Source: Candidatus Accumulibacter affinis
Lineage (GTDB): Bacteria; Pseudomonadota; Gammaproteobacteria; Burkholderiales; Rhodocyclaceae
Assembly: GCA_016713625.1 (NCBI GenBank)
Contig: JADJOT010000010.1
Span: forward strand, 186,001 to 250,000
Direction of reading: 5' to 3'
Length of the DNA: 64,000 nucleotides
The position numbers and the translations under genes are program-made. Positions 45,922 through 55,227 of this stretch are shown one piece after another (position 1 is the first letter of the stretch; every line of letters starts with the position of its first letter). A model generated the notes under the pieces. That model worked only from the letters and a program-made list of their open reading frames with translations. It was not told the origin of the DNA and made no database searches.

Positions 45922-46626
45922 ATGCTCGAAGTTAACGGACTGCGCGTTTCCTACGGTGGTATCCAGGCCGTCCGCGGGATCAGCTTTCATGTCAATGAAG
46001 GTGAGATGGTCGCGCTGATCGGTGCCAATGGCGCGGGCAAGAGCAGCACCCTGCGGGCGCTGGCAAGATTGCTCGACCCGGCCGGCGGCAACGTCCGCTA
46101 TCGTGGCAAGGAGCTCCTGGGTTTGCCGCCGCACGGGCTGGTGGCCGAGGGGATAGCGCTGGTGCCCGAGGGCAGGGGAGTTTTTCCACGCATGACCAGT
46201 ATCGAGAACCTGCGCATGGGCGCCTACGCTCGCCACGACAAGGCGGCTATCGAGGGCGACCTCGAGCAGGTTCTTGAACACTTTCCGCGCCTCAAGGAAA
46301 GGGCTCAGCAGGTGGCAGGAACGCTCTCCGGTGGCGAACAGCAGATGCTGGCGATTGGCCGCGCGTTGATGAGCAGGCCCCGCCTGATGCTGCTCGATGA
46401 GCCGTCAATGGGACTGGCGCCAATCATGGTGCAAAAGATCTTCGAGGTGATTCGCGCGGTGGCCGCCGAGGGGATGACCATTCTGCTCGTCGAGCAGAAT
46501 GCCAAGCTGGCGCTGGAAGTCAGTCAGCGCGGCTACGTCATGGAAAGCGGCGAGATCACGATCACCGACGAATCGAGGAAACTGCTTGCCGATCCGAAGG
46601 TGCGCGCTGCCTACCTTGGCGAATAG
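45922..46626 (+). CDS. livF: Branched-chain amino acid ABC ATPase LivF
   Basis: Second ATPase, 234 residues. Walker A GANGAGKSSTL, signature LSGGEQQMLAIGRALM, Walker B LMLLDEPSMGLAP. Nine bases after livG; last gene of the operon, convergent with the HDOD gene. Confidence 0.96.
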   Translation: MLEVNGLRVSYGGIQAVRGISFHVNEGEMVALIGANGAGKSSTLRALARLLDPAGGNVRYRGKELLGLPPHGLVAEGIALVPEGRGVFPRMTSIENLRMGAYARHDKAAIEGDLEQVLEHFPRLKERAQQVAGTLSGGEQQMLAIGRALMSRPRLMLLDEPSMGLAPIMVQKIFEVIRAVAAEGMTILLVEQNAKLALEVSQRGYVMESGEITITDESRKLLADPKVRAAYLGE

Positions 46627-46637
46627 TCGGGCGGAGC

Positions 46638-47813
46638 CTAGAACTCCATGGCATCAGCGAAGGACAACGCCTGCATCTGGGCACGGTTGAACTGCGCGGC
46701 GGTCAGGCCGAGCATGCCGGCCTGTTCGGCGATCACCTTGGCGTCATCTCCCTCGCTGGCCAGCGCCAGATCAAGGAAGGGTTGATAGCGACCGCCCTTG
46801 GCGAGCAGGGCGTCGCAGATCGGCTCGGGCAGGCGCATCGCCTCGAGTACCTGCTCCATGCCGACGCCGAGCAGCGCGTCGAGCAAGGAGAAAGCGCCGG
46901 TGATGAACAAGCTGTCGTGCTCCGATCGGTCCACCAGGCCGCTGGCCAGGAGTTCCATCAGGCGTGCTCGCAGCATCGCCGTATACATCAAGGCGGGCGC
47001 CATCGGGTCCTTGCTGGCCGTCGCCAGCAGGAGTGACAACCAGCGGTTGAGCTTGTCGTAGCCGAGCATGCTGACTGCGTGCCGGAAGGACTGGATCTCG
47101 CAGGACAGGCCAAAGCCGGCGGAGTTGATGTAGCGCAGCAGTTTGTAGGAAATTGCCACATCGAGCTTGAGCGCGTCTTCGATTTCCCGAATGTCGGCGT
47201 TGCTGCGGACCAGGTTGAGCACCCGCACGATGTTCGCCTGTCCCGCATTGAGCGTTCTCGCTGGCACGCCGGTCGGCACCGTGAAAAACCAGCCGGCGGC
47301 GGCCGTCATTCCCGCGTCCAGGCAGGCTTGGAAATCGTCGGCTGTGTCGACGTTGAAGGCGACACCGATGCCGTGCGATCTGGTTCGGGCGGAGAGCAGT
47401 CTGAGCTGGGCGAGGGTGAAGCGCCGTACGTCAAAGCCGACGAAGCGGAACTGCACACCGCTGCTCAGTGCCGCTGCAGCCTGTGGATCGAAATGCAGGC
47501 AGACCGCCGGTTGCCAGGTTTGCAGCGCCGCGATCAGGTCCGCTCCAGACGGGCTGAGCAGCACTGCGGCGGGCAATTCGAGGGTCGCATTTTCCGGCGT
47601 CGACCAGTTGAGCAGGCTGGCATCACAGTTGGTTCTACCGCAACTGATGAACACCGGCTTGGCGCCCAGCGGCCAGACACCATCGAGCGCATGGAGAGTG
47701 CTCACCGCGTCGTGCATGTTGCCAGGGTTGCCGAGATGGAGCGTCAAGCGGGTGGCAATGATCCGGCGCTGGCGATTGACCAGCGGCTGGCGCGAGATGA
47801 ACACTTCGGTCAT
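46638..47813 (-). CDS. HDOD-domain signalling protein with degenerate EAL-like N-terminus
   Basis: Likely a regulatory protein of the YuxH type. Residues 1-190 look like an EAL fold that has lost the catalytic Glu-Ala-Leu motif (opening MTEVFISRQPLVNRQRRIIA). Residues about 195-391 are an HDOD domain (DVAISYKLLRYINSAGFGL, FRHAVSMLGYDKLNRWLSLL). No c-di-GMP hydrolysis is expected; such proteins act as scaffolds. The ATG overlaps the stop of the upstream reductase gene by 4 nt (translational coupling). Confidence 0.85.
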   Translation of the reverse strand: MTEVFISRQPLVNRQRRIIATRLTLHLGNPGNMHDAVSTLHALDGVWPLGAKPVFISCGRTNCDASLLNWSTPENATLELPAAVLLSPSGADLIAALQTWQPAVCLHFDPQAAAALSSGVQFRFVGFDVRRFTLAQLRLLSARTRSHGIGVAFNVDTADDFQACLDAGMTAAAGWFFTVPTGVPARTLNAGQANIVRVLNLVRSNADIREIEDALKLDVAISYKLLRYINSAGFGLSCEIQSFRHAVSMLGYDKLNRWLSLLLATASKDPMAPALMYTAMLRARLMELLASGLVDRSEHDSLFITGAFSLLDALLGVGMEQVLEAMRLPEPICDALLAKGGRYQPFLDLALASEGDDAKVIAEQAGMLGLTAAQFNRAQMQALSFADAMEF

Positions 47814-48889
47814 GTGGCGCGACCTTCCGTGCTGGAAGAATTGCTTCCTGCCATCGCCTGCAGCGCATCCTGGGACTCTGCCGCATAGTCGAAAGAATCC
47901 GCGAAGAATTCTTCGGCGGGCAACTGGTGACGGGTAAGAAAGTCGCGCCTGGCGGCCCGCACCATTGCCGGCGCGCCACAGACGTATGCCTGATAGTCGG
48001 AAAGGTCGGGATGGTCCGTCATTGCGGCTTCGTGGACAAGGCCGGTTCGACCCTCCCAGTGTTCTTCTTCTGGCGAGTCGGAGAGGACCGGCGTGAAGTG
48101 AATGTGCGCATGTTCTGCCGACCACTGCTCGGCCAGGGGCAACAGGTAGAGGTCGGCACGGCCGCGGCCACCCCAATAAATGTACATCGGTCTCTGGCTT
48201 GCTTCGGCGATGGCGTGTTCGACGATCGCCTTGATGGGCGCAAAGCCGGTTCCGCCGGCCACCAGCAACATCGGCTTGTTGGCGTCCTCACGCAAGAAGA
48301 AGCTGCCTTGTGGTCCGCGCAGGCGCAGAATGTCGCGTTCCTTCATGGTGTCGAAAACGTGTCCGGTATATTGCCCTCCCGGCACCTGCCGGACATGCAA
48401 CTCCAGAACGTCGTCGGCGTGCGGTGCGTTGGCCAGCGAAAAAGAGCGGCGCCTGCCTTCCTTCAGAAGAATGTCTATGTATTGCCCGGCGAGAAACTGC
48501 AGGCGCTCATTGGCGGGCAGTTTGAGTTCGACGATCATCACGTCCGGGGCGGCACGTGTCAGTTTTTGCACGCGTGCCGGCAAGGTTCGAATCGGAATAT
48601 CCTCGAGTGAGCGTACTTCGCGGCTTTCGATGCACAGGTCGCTCTTGGCCATGGCACAGCAGAAAAGGGCGAAGCCAGCCTGCCGGTCGGCCTCACTGAG
48701 AACCTCAATCTGCGCCTTGCCGTGCTCCAGTTGGCCGCTCAGCACCTTTCCCCGGCACGAGCCACAAACGCCATCACGGCACCCATAAGGTAGACTCAGT
48801 CCCTGGCGCAGCGCGGCCTCGAGAATCGTCTCGTCAGGCGCGGCCTGGAAAGAGTGCCGGCTAGGCTGAACGCTGATCTGAAAACCCAT
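47810..48889 (-). CDS. Ferredoxin-type NAD(P)H-flavin reductase (CDP-6-deoxyglucoseen reductase-like)
   Basis: Electron-transfer oxidoreductase of 359 residues. The N-terminal plant-type 2Fe-2S domain has Cys in LPYGCRDGVCGSCRGKVL and FALFCCAM. The FAD domain follows (GQYIDILLKEGRRRSFSLAN), then the NAD(P) domain (LLVAGGTGFAPIKAIVEHA) and the terminal VCGAPAMVRAARRDF. This gene type is common next to ubiquinone or aromatic metabolism genes; here it is coupled to an HDOD gene. The physiological acceptor is unknown. Confidence 0.88.
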   Translation of the reverse strand: MGFQISVQPSRHSFQAAPDETILEAALRQGLSLPYGCRDGVCGSCRGKVLSGQLEHGKAQIEVLSEADRQAGFALFCCAMAKSDLCIESREVRSLEDIPIRTLPARVQKLTRAAPDVMIVELKLPANERLQFLAGQYIDILLKEGRRRSFSLANAPHADDVLELHVRQVPGGQYTGHVFDTMKERDILRLRGPQGSFFLREDANKPMLLVAGGTGFAPIKAIVEHAIAEASQRPMYIYWGGRGRADLYLLPLAEQWSAEHAHIHFTPVLSDSPEEEHWEGRTGLVHEAAMTDHPDLSDYQAYVCGAPAMVRAARRDFLTRHQLPAEEFFADSFDYAAESQDALQAMAGSNSSSTEGRAT

Positions 48890-48928
48890 TGACTCTCCGC
48901 TGATGTCCCGTTCCGGTAGAATTGCGCC

Positions 48929-49819
48929 GTGCAAAAACTATTGATCGTCGGCTGCGGTGATATTGCGCGCCGCCTGCTTCCCCGTCTGCTTGGCCACTAC
49001 CGCATTTTTGCGCTGCTACGCGACCCCGAGCAGTGCGCCTTCTGGCGTGACCAGGGCGCCAGACCCGTGCTGGCCGACCTCGATCAGCCGCACAGTCTGC
49101 AGCGTATCGCTGGTCTGGCCGACATCGTCGTCCATCTGGCGCCGCCCCCGAGCGTCGATCGCGTCCCCGGGGTGCACCATGATAGCCGCACCCGGGCGCT
49201 GCTTGCTGCGTTGGTCCGCGGCCGGAGTCTACCACAGCGAATCGTGTATATAAGCACTAGTGGCGTCTATGGCGACTGCCGCGGGGCAAGGATTGACGAG
49301 ACGCGCGGCGTGCGACCTGCGACCGCCCGTGCCTGCCGCCGGGTGGACGCCGAACGCCGGTTGCGCGCGCTTGGCCGCCGCGGCGTTGTGGTCAGCATCC
49401 TGCGCGCACCCGGAATCTATGCTGCTGATCGCTTGCCGATTGACCGCTTGCAGAGGGGAATTCCGGCTCTTCGCGAGACGGACGATGTCTACAGCAACCA
49501 TATCCATGCCGACGACCTGGCGTTGCTGACCTGTGCCGCGCTGCGCTACGGGCGCAGCAACCGTACCTACAATGTCACCGACGATTCGGAAATCAGGATG
49601 GGGGAGTACTTTGATCTGGTGGCTGACCGTTTCGGCTTGCCCAGGGTGCCGCGCCTGTCACGCCACGAGGCCGAGCGGCAACTTTCGCCCCTGCAGTTGT
49701 CGTTCATGAGTGAATCACGTCGCCTGCTCAACCAGCGGGTCAAGAAGGAATTTCGCGCGCAGCTGTGCTATCCGCGCGTCGAGGATGGCATCGCAGCGGC
49801 CCGGACGGAAAGGGAGTAG
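48929..49819 (+). CDS. NAD-dependent epimerase/SDR-family protein
   Basis: 296-residue extended SDR-like protein; GTG start at 48929. The Rossmann Gly motif is unusual (LLIVGCGDIARRLLPRL), and the active-site-like region reads IVYISTSGVYGDCRGARIDE. A Tyr is present, but YxxxK is not evident, so activity is uncertain. It resembles YeeZ-like proteins. It precedes hemJ with a five-base gap. Confidence 0.82.
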   Translation: MQKLLIVGCGDIARRLLPRLLGHYRIFALLRDPEQCAFWRDQGARPVLADLDQPHSLQRIAGLADIVVHLAPPPSVDRVPGVHHDSRTRALLAALVRGRSLPQRIVYISTSGVYGDCRGARIDETRGVRPATARACRRVDAERRLRALGRRGVVVSILRAPGIYAADRLPIDRLQRGIPALRETDDVYSNHIHADDLALLTCAALRYGRSNRTYNVTDDSEIRMGEYFDLVADRFGLPRVPRLSRHEAERQLSPLQLSFMSESRRLLNQRVKKEFRAQLCYPRVEDGIAAARTERE

Positions 49820-49824
49820 GCGTC

Positions 49825-50241
49825 GTGCTCATAGTCAAGGTTTTGCATCTCTGGATGGTGGTCAGTTGGTTTGCCGGCCTCTTCTACCTGCCGCGAATTT
49901 TTGTCAATCTGGCGATGGTCGCCCCGGACAGCGTCGCCGAACGTGAGCGCCTGCTGTTGATGGCCGGCAAGCTCTATCGTTTCATGACCCCGATCGGCAT
50001 TCTGGCCGTGGCTCTAGGTCTCTGGTTATGGATTGCTTACGGCTTCTCGGGTGGCTGGCTGCACGCCAAGGCTGCTTTGGTGGTGGTGTTGCTGGCCTAT
50101 CACGCGTATTGTGGTCGGCTTTTGCGCGACTTTCAGGCCTGCCGCAACGTGCACGGCGACGTCTGGTACCGCTGGTTCAACGAACTGCCGGTGCTGATTC
50201 TGCTGGCGGCGACCTATCTTGCCGTCGTCAAGCCCTTCTAG
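49825..50241 (+). CDS. hemJ: HemJ/CopD-family membrane protein (probable protoporphyrinogen oxidase)
   Basis: 138 residues, four membrane segments. It begins at GTG 49825 (MLIVKVLHLWMVVSWFAGLF) with His8 in the position of the HemJ heme ligand, followed by FYLPRIFVNL and the second conserved region GGWLHAKAALVVVLLAYH. HemJ oxidises protoporphyrinogen IX in many proteobacteria lacking HemG/HemY. Assigned from motif pattern. Confidence 0.82.
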   Translation: MLIVKVLHLWMVVSWFAGLFYLPRIFVNLAMVAPDSVAERERLLLMAGKLYRFMTPIGILAVALGLWLWIAYGFSGGWLHAKAALVVVLLAYHAYCGRLLRDFQACRNVHGDVWYRWFNELPVLILLAATYLAVVKPF

Positions 50242-50262
50242 TTGACCTGCCAGGAGACCACC

Positions 50263-51426
50263 ATGGAAACTTTTTTTGCCAGCTGTCCGCGCGGTCTCGA
50301 GCACCTGTTGCTCGAAGAGCTCGCCGCAGCCGGCGCGCATGACCGCCAACAGATTCTCGGGGGCGTACATTTCGTCGCCGACTGGCCGGTCTGTTACCGT
50401 GCCAATCTGCACTCGCGAATTGCGACGCGCATCCTGTGGCGGGTGGCGCAGGCGCCCTATGGCAACGAGGAAGACATCTACCGCCTGGCGCTCGACACTC
50501 CCTGGCCAACCTGGTTTGTTGCCGAGCAGACCATCCGGGTGGACGTCAATGCCGTCAAGAGCCCGCTGAAGAGCCTCGAGTTCGTCACTCTGCGCATCAA
50601 GGACGCCATCTGCGATCGCTTTCGTCGTGACACCGGCCAGCGTCCGAGTGTCGATACGCGCCAGCCGGACGTGCGTGTGCACGGCTTCATCACCAAGGAT
50701 GACTGCACCCTGTATCTGGATACCTCGGGCGCCCCGCTGTACCAGCGCGGTTTTCGCCAGAAGACCGTTGAAGCGCCGATCAAGGAAAACCTCGCCGCCG
50801 GCATTCTTCGCTTGAGTGGCTGGCAGCCCGGCGTGCCTCTGCTCGATCCGATGTGCGGCAGTGGCACCTTTCTGCTCGAGGCGGCGCAGATCGCCCTCGG
50901 CGTGGCGCCGGGCGCCGGGCGCCCGTTCGCTTTCCAGCGGCTGCGTCAGTTCGATCCAAGGGCCTGGAAGCGGCTGTTCGACGCTGCCCGGGCGGGCGAA
51001 GCCGCCGCGGCAGAGGCAGGGATTTTCGGCAGCGACCTCTCCCCGGTGGCCGTCCGCGCTGCGCTCGCCAACCTCGACCGCGCCGGTCTGCTGCCGGCGG
51101 TCAGCCTCGCTACCGGTGATTTGCTGGAAATCAAGGCCCCTGCCGAACACGGCATCCTGGTCAGCAATCCGCCCTACGGTGAGCGCGTTTCTGACCAGGA
51201 AGAACTGGCGGCGTTTTACCCGCAGCTGGGTAGCGCCTTGAAACGTCGCTTCGCTGGCTGGAACTGCTTCCTGATCAGCGCCGACAGCAGACTGCCAAAA
51301 ATGCTTCGCCTGACTCCAAGCAAGAAAACGCCACTCTACAACGGTGCCCTGGATTGCCGCCTCTATGAGTTCCGCATGGTGGCGGGCAGCAACCGCGGTG
51401 TCGCGGCGAGTTCCACGCCGGCGTGA
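50263..51426 (+). CDS. THUMP-domain class I rRNA (guanine-N2) methyltransferase, RlmL/YpsC type
   Basis: 387 residues from METFFASCPRGLEHLLLEEL. An N-terminal THUMP/ferredoxin-like RNA-binding part (about 1-160) precedes the methyltransferase with SAM motif LLDPMCGSGTFLLEAAQIAL and catalytic NPPYGERVSD. It lacks the second methyltransferase (RlmK) domain of E. coli RlmL. Ribosome site AGGAG at eight bases. Confidence 0.92.
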   Translation: METFFASCPRGLEHLLLEELAAAGAHDRQQILGGVHFVADWPVCYRANLHSRIATRILWRVAQAPYGNEEDIYRLALDTPWPTWFVAEQTIRVDVNAVKSPLKSLEFVTLRIKDAICDRFRRDTGQRPSVDTRQPDVRVHGFITKDDCTLYLDTSGAPLYQRGFRQKTVEAPIKENLAAGILRLSGWQPGVPLLDPMCGSGTFLLEAAQIALGVAPGAGRPFAFQRLRQFDPRAWKRLFDAARAGEAAAAEAGIFGSDLSPVAVRAALANLDRAGLLPAVSLATGDLLEIKAPAEHGILVSNPPYGERVSDQEELAAFYPQLGSALKRRFAGWNCFLISADSRLPKMLRLTPSKKTPLYNGALDCRLYEFRMVAGSNRGVAASSTPA

Positions 51427-51443
51427 AGGAGTCCGGGGAAGGC

Positions 51444-52580
51444 CTAGACGATGTCCAGATGGCCGATGCCGGCGCTGAGATCCCGGTCTTTCGCGTCCTT
51501 GCCATGCAGCTTGATCTGCAGTCGCAGGTCGTTGAGCGAATCGGCGTTGCGCAAGGCATCGGCGTAGCTGATCTGACCCGCTTCGTAGAGGTCGAACAGC
51601 GCCTGGTCGAAGGTCTGCATGCCGAGTTCGCGCGACCTTTTCATCGTCTCCTTGATTTCGTGTACCTGGCCCTTGAAGATGAGGTCGGAAATCAGCGGTG
51701 AGTTGAGCAGGATTTCGATCGCCGGCGCGCGGCCCTTGCCGTCCTTTTTTGGTAGCAGGCGCTGCGAGACAAGGGCGCGCAGATTCAGCGACAGGTCCAT
51801 CAGCAATTGGTGGCGGCGTTCCTCGGGGAAGAAGTTGATGATCCGGTCGATCGCCTGGTTGCTGCTGTTGGCATGTAGTGTGGCGAGGCAGAGATGGCCG
51901 GTTTCAGCAAAGGCAATGGCGTAGTCCATGGTCGCGCGGTCACGGATTTCTCCCATCATGATCACGTTCGGTGCCTGGCGCAGGGTATTCTTCAGCGCCA
52001 CCTCCCAACTGTCCGTATCGACGCCGATCTCGCGCTGGGTGACGATGCATTTCTTGTGTTCGTGGACGAATTCGATCGGGTCTTCGATGGTGATGATGTG
52101 ACCCTGGCTATTGCGGTTGCGATGGTCAACGAGCGCTGCCAGTGAGGTGGTCTTGCCGGTGCCGGTGCCACCAACAAAGATGACCAGACCGCGCAAGGTC
52201 ATTGCGATATCTTTCAACACCGGTGGCAAGCCGAGTTCCTCGAGTGTCGGCACCACCAGGTTGATCGTCCGACAGACCACCGCGACGCGTCCCTGCTGCA
52301 CCAGAGCATTGACGCGAAAGCGTCCGATGCCGGTAGGCGAGATGGCAAAGTTGCATTCCTTGGTCGCCTCGAATTCCGAAGCTTGCCGGTCGTTCATGAT
52401 CGAGCGTGCGAGTTCGGCCGAGTGCTGGGGCTGGAGCGGCTGGTTGGAGACCGCTACCACCTTGCCGTCGATCTTGATCGCCGGCGGAAAGTTGGCGGTG
52501 ATGAACAGGTCCGATCCATTTTTCTGCAACATCAGGCGCAGCAACTCGTGCATGAACTTCAGTGCTTGCTCGTTTTCCAT
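51444..52580 (-). CDS. pilU: Type IV pilus retraction ATPase PilU
   Basis: Accessory pilus-retraction motor, 378 residues. Walker A VGGTGTGKTTSLAALV, Asp box ITIEDPIEFVHEHK, Walker B LRQAPNVIMMGEIRD and the His box GHLCLATLHAN are visible. Starts MENEQALKFMHELLRLMLQK. Downstream of pilT on the same strand with a 26-base gap. Confidence 0.96.
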   Translation of the reverse strand: MENEQALKFMHELLRLMLQKNGSDLFITANFPPAIKIDGKVVAVSNQPLQPQHSAELARSIMNDRQASEFEATKECNFAISPTGIGRFRVNALVQQGRVAVVCRTINLVVPTLEELGLPPVLKDIAMTLRGLVIFVGGTGTGKTTSLAALVDHRNRNSQGHIITIEDPIEFVHEHKKCIVTQREIGVDTDSWEVALKNTLRQAPNVIMMGEIRDRATMDYAIAFAETGHLCLATLHANSSNQAIDRIINFFPEERRHQLLMDLSLNLRALVSQRLLPKKDGKGRAPAIEILLNSPLISDLIFKGQVHEIKETMKRSRELGMQTFDQALFDLYEAGQISYADALRNADSLNDLRLQIKLHGKDAKDRDLSAGIGHLDIV

Positions 52581-52606
52581 GGTCTTCTCCTGCGCGCACG
52601 TCTCGC

Positions 52607-53653
52607 CTAAGCCCCGGCGAAGGCGTCCTTGTTGGCCGCTTTGCTGCGCGCCTCGGCAAGCGAAACCAGATTGCGCTTGACGAGATCGGTCAGGCACTGA
52701 TCGAGCGTCTGCATGCCAAATTGCTGACCGGTCTGCAGCGAGGAATACATCTGCGCCACCTTGTTCTCACGGATCAGGTTGCGAATCGCTGGCGTGCCGA
52801 TGAGGATCTCGTAAGCAGCGATCCGCCCTGTTTGATCCTTCTTCTTGAGCAGGCTTTGCGAGATCACCGCACGCAACGATTCGGAAAGCATCGAACGAAC
52901 CATTTCCTTTTCGGCGGCCGGAAAGACGTCGACGACGCGGTCGATCGTCTTGGCCGCGCTCGAGGTATGCAGGGTGGCGAACACCAGGTGGCCGGTTTCC
53001 GCGCCGGTGAGCGCCAGGCGGATGGTCTCGAGGTCGCGCATCTCGCCCACCAGAATGACGTCGGGGTCCTCACGCAGGGCCGAGCGCAGGGCATTCTGGA
53101 AGGACAGCGTGTGCGCACCGATTTCACGCTGGTTGATCAGGCATTTCTTCGGCTGGTGAACAAACTCGATCGGATCTTCGACCGTGAGAATGTGGCTATA
53201 CGAATTTTCATTGACATGGTTGATCATCGCCGCCAGAGTAGTCGATTTGCCCGAGCCGGTCGGCCCAGTGACCAGGACGATGCCGCGTGGATATTCGGAG
53301 ATGTCCTTGAAGATCCTTGGGCAGTTGAGCTCTTCGAGGGTCTGCACTTGCGACGGAATCGTCCGGAAAACGGCGCCAGCGCCCCGGTATTGAATGAAGG
53401 CGTTGACGCGAAAGCGCGCGAGATTGGGAATCTCGAACGAGAAGTCGCATTCGCGAGTGTCTTCGTACTGCTTGCGCTGGCTGTCGCTCATGATGTCATA
53501 CACCATCGCATGCACATCCTTGTGCTCCATGGCCGGCAGGTTGATCCGCCGCACATCGCCGTTTACCCGGATGATCGGTGGCAGGCCGGCGGACAGGTGG
53601 AGGTCGGAAGCCTTGTTCTTGACACTGAAGGCCAGCAGTTCGGTAATGTCCAT
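52607..53653 (-). CDS. pilT: Type IV pilus retraction ATPase PilT
   Basis: Hexameric motor for pilus retraction and twitching. 348 residues starting MDITELLAFSVKNKASDLHL; Walker A VTGPTGSGKSTTLAAMI, LTVEDPIEFVHQPKKCLINQ, Walker B ILVGEMRDLETI and the AIRNLIRE element. Divergent from yggS, the classic betaproteobacterial and pseudomonad arrangement. Confidence 0.97.
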   Translation of the reverse strand: MDITELLAFSVKNKASDLHLSAGLPPIIRVNGDVRRINLPAMEHKDVHAMVYDIMSDSQRKQYEDTRECDFSFEIPNLARFRVNAFIQYRGAGAVFRTIPSQVQTLEELNCPRIFKDISEYPRGIVLVTGPTGSGKSTTLAAMINHVNENSYSHILTVEDPIEFVHQPKKCLINQREIGAHTLSFQNALRSALREDPDVILVGEMRDLETIRLALTGAETGHLVFATLHTSSAAKTIDRVVDVFPAAEKEMVRSMLSESLRAVISQSLLKKKDQTGRIAAYEILIGTPAIRNLIRENKVAQMYSSLQTGQQFGMQTLDQCLTDLVKRNLVSLAEARSKAANKDAFAGA

Positions 53654-53722
53654 CAGCTTCGGTCCTCGGGCAGCGGGCAGGGCACGGTGTTATACTCCCA
53701 ATAATCAGCGCGACGCCCGATT

Positions 53723-54412
53723 ATGATCACACTTCCCACCAAGCTGCAAGCCGTTCTCGCGCGAATTGCCGACGCCGAGCGAGAGTACGGTCGTGCTGCC
53801 GGGGATGTCCAGTTGCTGGCCGTCAGCAAGACCTGGCCAGCCATTGCGGTGGCCGAGTTGGCAGCCGCAGGCCAGCGAGCTTTTGGCGAAAGCTATGTGC
53901 AGGAAGGAATCGAAAAAATCGCTGAGCTGCGTGCGCTGGGACTGAACTGGCATTTCATCGGTTCGCTGCAGGCCAACAAGACTCGCCTGGTCGCGGAGGG
54001 TTTCGACTGGGTGCAGTCGCTTGACCGGTTGCGCATCGCGGAGCGGCTCTCCGAGCAACGTCCGGCGTCGCTGCCACCCTTGTCGGTCTGTTTGCAGGTC
54101 AATATCAGCGGCGAGGCAACGAAGGGCGGTGTCTGGCCAGCCGAATTGCCGGCGCTGGCACACGCCGTGGCTGCGTTGCCCAGGCTGCGGCTGCGCGGTT
54201 TGCTGGCCCTCCCGGCGCCGGGTGATGACTTCCTTGAGCAGCGCCGTTCGTTCCGTCGCCTGCGAGAACTTTCTGAACGCCTGCAGGCCGATGGCCTGCC
54301 GTTGGATACACTTTCGATGGGCATGTCGGCAGACCTGGAAGCGGCCATCGCCGAGGGCGCAACGCTGGTGCGTGTCGGCACGGCTATTTTTGGTGAGAGA
54401 AACAGAGCATGA
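53723..54412 (+). CDS. yggS: PLP-binding homeostasis protein YggS/PROSC
   Basis: Maintains pyridoxal phosphate balance. 229 residues; PLP Lys in VQLLAVSKTWPA, then FGESYVQEGIEK, LNWHFIGSLQANK and the phosphate-binding end LSMGMSADLEAAI. Overlaps proC by 4 nt, a conserved pairing. Confidence 0.96.
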   Translation: MITLPTKLQAVLARIADAEREYGRAAGDVQLLAVSKTWPAIAVAELAAAGQRAFGESYVQEGIEKIAELRALGLNWHFIGSLQANKTRLVAEGFDWVQSLDRLRIAERLSEQRPASLPPLSVCLQVNISGEATKGGVWPAELPALAHAVAALPRLRLRGLLALPAPGDDFLEQRRSFRRLRELSERLQADGLPLDTLSMGMSADLEAAIAEGATLVRVGTAIFGERNRA

Positions 54413-55227
54413 AAATCACTTTCCTTGGCGGTGGCAATATGGCCAACGCACTGATCGGCGGCCTGGTAAAGACCGGTTTTTCGGCAGCCGACATTGCGGT
54501 CATCGAGTTGGGAGCACAGGGGCGTGCCAAGCTGCGGCTGATCTACGGCGTCCGTTGTTATGAAACGCCGAGCGCGGTGGCGCTCGATTGCGACGCCGTG
54601 CTGCTGTCAGTGAAGCCGCAGCAGATGCGCGATGCCTGTACGCCGCTATGCAAATATCTGAAACAGCAACTGATCATCAGCATCGCGGCCGGACTACGCT
54701 TGGGCGATGTCTCACGCTGGCTGGGAGGCTACGGCAAGATCGTGCGAGCGATGCCCAACACGCCGGCGCTGGTGGGCGCCGGCATCACCGGCCTATGTGC
54801 GATGCCGGCGGTGTCAATGGCCGAGCGACTCGGCGCCGAACGCATCCTGCAGGCGGTCGGCAGTACCGTGTGGATTGCCGACGAAGTAAAGATGGATGCG
54901 GTGACCGCCATTTCCGGCAGCGGCCCGGCCTATGTATTCCTGTTCATCGAAGCGCTGCAGCAGGCGGCAAGCGAACTGGGTCTGACGCCGGTGCAGGCGC
55001 GGCAGCTATCGATTGATACGGTACTTGGTGCCGCCAAGCTGGCTGCACAGTCCGATGAAGCGGCCAGCGTGCTGCGCGAGCGCGTCACTTCAAAAGGTGG
55101 AACCACCGAGGCGGCCCTACGTACCATGGCCGAACGTGGCGTCAAGGAAGGCTTCATCGCTGGCATTCTCGCCGCCAACAATCGCGGTCGTGAATTGGGC
55201 GAGTCGCTAGGTAAGGACAGTTGGTGA
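54409..55227 (+). CDS. proC: Pyrroline-5-carboxylate reductase
   Basis: Final step of proline synthesis, NAD(P)H-dependent. 272 residues: FLGGGNMANALIGGLVK Rossmann motif, VRAMPNTPALVGAGITGLCA, and SGSGPAYVFLFIEALQQAA with the C-terminal RVTSKGGTTEAAL. Complete. Confidence 0.97.
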   Translation: MKITFLGGGNMANALIGGLVKTGFSAADIAVIELGAQGRAKLRLIYGVRCYETPSAVALDCDAVLLSVKPQQMRDACTPLCKYLKQQLIISIAAGLRLGDVSRWLGGYGKIVRAMPNTPALVGAGITGLCAMPAVSMAERLGAERILQAVGSTVWIADEVKMDAVTAISGSGPAYVFLFIEALQQAASELGLTPVQARQLSIDTVLGAAKLAAQSDEAASVLRERVTSKGGTTEAALRTMAERGVKEGFIAGILAANNRGRELGESLGKDSW

